A stretch of 56,319 bases of DNA from Proteiniphilum sp. Lineage in GTDB: Bacteria; Bacteroidota; Bacteroidia; Bacteroidales; Dysgonomonadaceae. The notes beneath the pieces are model-generated. The model ran no database searches, was not told the DNA's origin, and worked only from the letters and a program-made list of their open reading frames with translations. Numbering within the stretch: position 1 is the stretch's first letter; every line of letters starts with the position of its first letter. Made by a program: the position numbers and the translations under genes. The stretch is taken from NCBI GenBank assembly GCA_028709605.1, contig JAQVWR010000010.1, positions 1 to 56,319 on the forward strand, written 5' to 3'. Shown piece by piece: positions 53,265 to 56,319 of this stretch.

Positions 53265-54470
53265 TCATAAAGCAAATTGGTCTTCATACCTGAAATAGGT
53301 CTCCAGGTCCTTATCCCCTCTGCCCGACAGGGTGAGGACCACTACCTCGCCGGGAGCAAAGGAAACCTTCTCCAGTGCCGCCAGGGCATGGGCGGACTCC
53401 AGTGCAGGGATGATCCCCTCCCGTCGGGTAAGCTCGTAGGCAGCACGAAGCGCCTCATCGTCCGTGATAGCCAGCACCTGAGCCCGTTTAATCTGTGCCA
53501 GGTAGGCATGAATAGGGCCGATGCCCGGATAGTCGAGGCCGGCAGAGATGGAATAAGGCTCCGTGATCTGACCATCCTCATTCTGCATCAGCAGCGTGCG
53601 GCAACCGTGCAACACACCCGCTTTACCGAGATGGATCGTGGCAGCAGACTCACCGCTCTCCACCCCTTTTCCCCCCGCCTCCGCCAGCAAGATGCGTACC
53701 TTATCATTGTTGAGGTATTCATAGATGGTACCTGCGGCATTGCTGCCCCCTCCCACGCAGGCCACCAGCCAGTCGGGGTAGTCGCGCCCCTCTTTCTCGG
53801 TGAGCTGCACTTTGATCTCACGGCTGATCACCGACTGCAGCCGGGCCACTAAGTCGGGGTAAGGATGCGGCCCGATAGTGGAGCCGATGATGTAATGGGT
53901 GTCGACAGGGTGACTGCACCAGTCGCGGATCGCTTCGTTGGTGGCATCCTTCAGTGTCATGTTACCCGAGGTGACCGGCACCACCGTGGCACCCATCATC
54001 TGCATCTTCTTCACGTTCACCTGCTGTCGTTCCACATCGGTTTTGCCCATGTAAACGGTGCAGGGCATCTGCATCAGCGCACAGACGGTGGCAGTGGCGA
54101 CACCGTGCTGACCGGCGCCTGTCTCGGCAATGATCCGCGTCTTGCCCATCTCGCGGGCGATCAGGATCTGTCCGATGGTGTTGTTGATCTTGTGTGCCCC
54201 GGTATGATTGAGATCCTCCCGCTTCAGATAGACCTTTGCTCCAAAGCGCTCCGAGAGCTGGCGGGAGAGGTAGAGCGGTGAGGGGCGCCCCACATAATCG
54301 CGCAGCAGTGCATCGAAATCTGCCCGGAAGCGTTCACTCTCCATGATCCGCAGGTAGGACTCCCGCAGATCGGTTACGCACTTATGCAGGATCTCGGGGA
54401 TGTAAGCGCCGCCGAACTCCCCGTAATACCCTCGCTCATCAATGGATAATGTTTGCATATCATCAGTCAT
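53265..54470 (-). CDS. trpB: Tryptophan synthase beta chain
   Basis: A 401-residue PLP enzyme making Trp from indole and serine. YYGEFGGAYIPEIL at the start, the PLP lysine in HTGAHKINNTIGQ, IAETGAGQHGVATAT with the catalytic Glu, ACVGGGSNAAGT for phosphate, and LSGRGDKDLETY at the end. First structural gene of the operon (trpB first is usual in Bacteroidetes). ATG at 54470 or 54458. The leader with the attenuator begins about 220 bp upstream. Confidence 0.96.
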   Translation of the reverse strand: MTDDMQTLSIDERGYYGEFGGAYIPEILHKCVTDLRESYLRIMESERFRADFDALLRDYVGRPSPLYLSRQLSERFGAKVYLKREDLNHTGAHKINNTIGQILIAREMGKTRIIAETGAGQHGVATATVCALMQMPCTVYMGKTDVERQQVNVKKMQMMGATVVPVTSGNMTLKDATNEAIRDWCSHPVDTHYIIGSTIGPHPYPDLVARLQSVISREIKVQLTEKEGRDYPDWLVACVGGGSNAAGTIYEYLNNDKVRILLAEAGGKGVESGESAATIHLGKAGVLHGCRTLLMQNEDGQITEPYSISAGLDYPGIGPIHAYLAQIKRAQVLAITDDEALRAAYELTRREGIIPALESAHALAALEKVSFAPGEVVVLTLSGRGDKDLETYFRYEDQFAL

Positions 54471-54502
54471 TTAATTGTTTCTCTCTGTCGGTCCTGCAGG
54501 CT

Positions 54503-54523
54503 GCCGGCAACCTTAAAGCCGGC
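54503..54523 (-). other. GCCGGC hairpin in the trpB leader
   Basis: GCCGGC (54503-54508) can pair with GCCGGC (54518-54523), 6 bp with a 9-nt loop, between the attenuator and the trpB ATG. It may affect trpB translation; no direct support. Confidence 0.35.
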
Positions 54524-54549
54524 TCTTCGGACAGCACCTCACAAAACCC

Positions 54550-54583
54550 AAAAAGCCTGTCGCAGGATTGCGACAGGCTTTTT
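54550..54583 (-). terminator. trp operon attenuator terminator
   Basis: AAAAAGCCTGTCGC (54550-54563) pairs perfectly over 14 bp with GCGACAGGCTTTTT (54570-54583), loop 6 nt, and reads into TTTTTGGG on the minus strand. It sits 40 bp after the trpL stop and about 80 bp before trpB, inside the predicted leader transcript, so it would stop trp transcription unless overridden. Confidence 0.8.
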
Positions 54584-54614
54584 ATATGATTTGAATCTTC
54601 TATAAACGCACGAT

Positions 54615-54648
54615 GCTACTCCTTACGACCTTGTGAGTTGTAAGCAGC
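54615..54648 (-). promoter_or_regulatory. Pause-like hairpin of the trp leader
   Basis: On the minus strand GCTG-CTTAC (54648-54640) pairs with GTAAG (54626-54622) and, after a 2-nt bulge, TAGC (54619-54616 region). Its 5' arm lies directly after the two Trp codons, where a stalled ribosome would mask it. Confidence 0.45.
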
Positions 54649-54682
54649 GCCACCAATATCCGTTTAATATCTGATTGTTCAT
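54623..54682 (-). CDS. trpL: trp operon leader peptide
   Basis: ATG at 54682 opens a 19-codon frame, MNNQILNGYWWRCLQLTRS, ending in TAA at 54623-54625. Tandem Trp codons occupy positions 10 and 11, the hallmark of amino-acid leader peptides. It lies about 10 nt after the predicted transcription start and 40 bp before a strong intrinsic terminator, all upstream of trpB on the same strand. Ribosome stalling at the Trp codons during Trp shortage would change the leader fold and let transcription reach trpBEGDCFA. The competing antiterminator is not obvious: AGGAGTAGC can pair with GCAATCCT with one mismatch and one bulge. Confidence 0.75.
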   Translation of the reverse strand: MNNQILNGYWWRCLQLTRS

Positions 54683-54700
54683 TTTGCTAATAATGATTTG

Positions 54701-54731
54701 CAAAGGAATCAATTCCTACCATAAAATGCAA
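54701..54731 (-). promoter_or_regulatory. trp operon promoter (-33 TTG, -7 TTCCTTTG)
   Basis: On the minus strand TTG (54731-54729) is followed after 20 bp by TTCCTTTG (54708-54701), one base off TAnnTTTG. Predicted start near 54693, about 10 nt before the trpL ATG. Confidence 0.55.
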
Positions 54732-54769
54732 CTATTCCCGGTTTTTTAACATTATTTTTTTCATCCGTC

Positions 54770-54786
54770 TTGTTCAATTTGAACAA
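54770..54786. promoter_or_regulatory. 17-bp palindrome, candidate operator
   Basis: TTGTTCAA-T-TTGAACAA is a perfect 8+1+8 inverted repeat. It lies 11 bp upstream of the -7 box at 54797-54804 and about 40 bp from the divergent trp promoter's -33 element. Size and symmetry fit a dimeric repressor site. Confidence 0.5.
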
Positions 54787-54796
54787 AAGAATCCAT

Positions 54797-54804
54797 TATC
54801 TTTG
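54797..54804 (+). promoter_or_regulatory. -7 box of the DUF6146-like gene
   Basis: TATCTTTG, perfect match; the ATG at 54913 is about 108 bp downstream, leaving an unusually long leader for this window. Confidence 0.5.
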
Positions 54805-54912
54805 GTGTACGAATGTGCTTGTCTGACGTCGTCCGTCACGTCAGGCCAACATCATCCGTGCACGGTGTACAAGCCGAATACTCTATGTCAAACGGAAAAG
54901 CATGAAACGATC

Positions 54913-55332
54913 ATGAAAAAGACAATCTATTTTTTCGCAGTCGCAGCACTCCTTGCTGCCTGCTCCGGGCCAAAAGGGATGGTCAGGATAGAACCGAACG
55001 GAAATACAGCTGAGGAAGATTCTGTCGCATATGAACTGATCGTGTTCGATGCGGGCTTTGAATCATGGTATATGCTTCAGAACGCTCCGGCCCGATACCG
55101 TTCCCAACAGTACTACGAGCAGTGGAACCGGCAATATGTATCGGAATGGAATAATTTGGCAACCCATCCCCGAAGAAGATCATTCTTTCAGCCCATTATG
55201 GGGTACGAACCGGGGGTCAATTACGGCTTTGAGCTGAATCACAAGCTGTTCTACTATTTCCAGTATGTAGAGCAGGTACTGGGGATTCCGATTCTGACCA
55301 ACCGCCCGGCCGGAGGGATCGTAGCCGGATAA
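54913..55332 (+). CDS. DUF6146-like lipoprotein
   Basis: A 139-residue lipoprotein (MKKTIYFFAVAALLAACSG, Cys near residue 17). The mature part has YELIVFDAGFESWYMLQNAPA, QYYEQWNRQYVSEWN and NYGFELNHKLFYYFQYVEQV (each shown in part), a pattern I associate with the small Bacteroidetes DUF6146 family. Function unknown. The longer frame from 54802 has no start support. Its stop lies at the edge of the broken copper ATPase gene on the other strand, so the last few residues might be affected by that deletion. Confidence 0.7.
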   Translation: MKKTIYFFAVAALLAACSGPKGMVRIEPNGNTAEEDSVAYELIVFDAGFESWYMLQNAPARYRSQQYYEQWNRQYVSEWNNLATHPRRRSFFQPIMGYEPGVNYGFELNHKLFYYFQYVEQVLGIPILTNRPAGGIVAG

Positions 55333-56062
55333 TGTGCAGTTCTGCAATCGCCTCCCTCGAGCCGGGTTTCATCTTGTCGGTGATGCCCACCACTCCCAGC
55401 GCTATTCCCTTGTCGGCAAACAGGCAAGCGGTATGTGCCGCATCTGCCTCAAGGTAAACCTGTTGTTTCAGGTTGGCAGGGACCACAACATTTCTGGATG
55501 CCAGATATTGCAGATTGCCGACATAATAGGTCTCACCCTCATAGGTCCCTTCCATACCCTTTCCACTCACCTGTGTTACGCAGACATCGTCAAGGAGGGT
55601 GCTTGTTTCCTTCAGCTCTGCCGTGATGGCATCGGCCAGGGGATGTGCAGAGTGGTACTCGGTGCTGTAAAGAATATCACGGTGCAGGGGAGTGGCGTCA
55701 AGCGACCAGGTGATAGTCGTCACCTGCGGCTTCCCCTCTGTAATGGTGCCGGTCTTATCAAACACCACCACATCGATCTTCTTCGCTGTCTCCAGGCTCA
55801 CTGCATCCTTGATTAGGATACCCTCCTCCGCACCTTTCCCGATACCGACCATAATCGCCGTGGGTGTAGCCAGCCCTACTGCCCAGACAGTATCGCGACG
55901 AAGCTTTATATAGTTCTCTTTACGGAGGTGTTCTACCTTTTCAAACGAAACCTCTTCCTCCTCTATAAGCAGATCATACCCTGCCTCCCGGAGGGCAGCT
56001 TTCATATCCGCAAGCGTCGTCACTCCCGGAAGGAATATCTGATATCTGTTTTCTCTGCTCAT
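55217..56062 (-). pseudogene. copA: Copper P1B-type ATPase, truncated at both domains
   Basis: The frame starts MSRENRYQIFLPGVTTLADM, the end of a heavy-metal-binding domain plus linker (LREAGYDLLIEEEEVSFEK). It then jumps to AVGLATPTAIMVGIGKGAEEG, so most membrane helices and the usual CPC ion-binding motif are gone. The P domain DKTGTITEGKPQV and the N-domain HP motif (YHSAHPLADAI) are present, but homology ends at AIAELHII (about 55329), before the TGDN and GDGIND motifs. The last 36 codons read antisense through the DUF6146-like gene. ATG at 56062 (longer frame to 56098). It cannot transport ions. Confidence 0.8.
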
Positions 56063-56136
56063 ACGGATATAAAACACTGGGAAGGTGAGGATGTGCATCC
56101 TTCCCTTTCCTTTACACTTTTTGTCAAAAATAGTTG

Positions 56137-56144
56137 TATTTTTG
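56137..56144 (+). promoter_or_regulatory. -7 box of the S9 peptidase gene
   Basis: TATTTTTG, TAnnTTTG match, 61 bp upstream of the ATG at 56206. Confidence 0.4.
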
Positions 56145-56205
56145 TTCGTACGGACAACAGAGGCCTCCTTAAGCGGGCTTCTCTCTTAATGAAAACAGAA
56201 AAGTT

Positions 56206-56319
56206 ATGCATCGAATCTTACCACTCACAATCGCCGGCTTCCTTTTTTCCGCCTCTCTCTTCTCACAGAAAAAACCGCTCGACCACTCGGTCTACGACAG
56301 TTGGAAAAACATTGTCGGG
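56206..56319 (+). CDS. S9 family peptidase, N-terminus only (partial)
   Basis: Thirty-eight codons run off the right edge. A signal peptide (ILPLTIAGFLFSASLFS) is followed by QKKPLDHSVYDSWKNIVG, a start I associate with exported Bacteroidetes prolyl-oligopeptidase-like (S9) proteins. Everything catalytic lies outside the window, so this is a tentative family call. Confidence 0.6.
   Translation, partial: MHRILPLTIAGFLFSASLFSQKKPLDHSVYDSWKNIVG

Noticed and set aside
55217-56098. Functional P-type ATPase
   Set aside because: Most membrane helices, the ion-binding motif and the GDGIND hinge are missing, and the end is antisense to another gene.

Overview
The window looks like a chromosome segment from the order Bacteroidales, close to Porphyromonas, Parabacteroides or Dysgonomonadaceae relatives. 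Evidence: an ortholog of Porphyromonas gingivalis prolyl tripeptidyl peptidase, a serine-palmitoyltransferase-type enzyme, a FeoA-FeoB fusion, a trp operon in the order trpB-E-G-D-C-F-A, and many promoters of the Bacteroidetes type (-7 box TAnnTTTG, most often TATCTTTG). Few genes have a strong Shine-Dalgarno sequence. Most of the window is GC-rich housekeeping DNA; the first ~1.1 kb is visibly AT-rich.

Layout. 1-1140: tail of an unidentified gene, then a decayed DarTG toxin-antitoxin remnant. 1143-5863: ABC exporter genes with a NEW3-domain protein, and a DUF389 membrane protein. 5960-10234: sphingolipid-type aminotransferase, ferritin, TraB/GumN lipoprotein, RlmD. 10321-17728: GH2 beta-galactosidase, class I fumarase, FeoAB iron transporter and its small Cys-rich partner. 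17833-22153: tRNA-Leu, purN, acpP-fabF-rnc, pfkA. 22367-28818: lpxB, surE, alkaline phosphatase, a DUF6427-type membrane protein, purD. 29012-36862: NPD/FabK-like flavoprotein, PtpA, metallo-hydrolase, three glycosyltransferases, an RNA methyltransferase. 36896-39620: lpxH, DUF59 protein, radC, efp. 39656-46743: cysS, aroA, a zinc/manganese-type permease, an inosine/xanthosine triphosphatase and a Gfo/Idh oxidoreductase, with three broken genes between them. 46873-54682: EamA exporter, then the complete trp operon with a leader peptide. 54913-56319: a DUF6146-like lipoprotein, a truncated copper P-type ATPase, and the start of an S9 peptidase.

Two signals stand out. First, short arrays with an exact 7-nt period (GCTGANN-like) fill gaps inside operons. 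Five of the six sit directly upstream of a start codon (lpxB, the TrmH-like methyltransferase, trpF, trpC, trpE), and in all five the ATG falls at the same phase of the 7-nt lattice. Each unit tends to carry a stop codon, and because 7 is 1 modulo 3, successive units put stops in all three frames. Second, the trp operon is preceded by a 19-residue leader peptide with tandem Trp codons, a pause-like hairpin and a 14-bp intrinsic terminator: a leader-peptide attenuator with a matching Bacteroidetes promoter.

The window also carries five decayed genes: darTG, a DUF5020-like protein, an NSS-family transporter, a PorW/SprE-like lipoprotein and a copper ATPase. All have lost internal or terminal segments, which suggests deletion-driven gene loss. 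Identities rest on motifs and remembered family features; no database search was possible.
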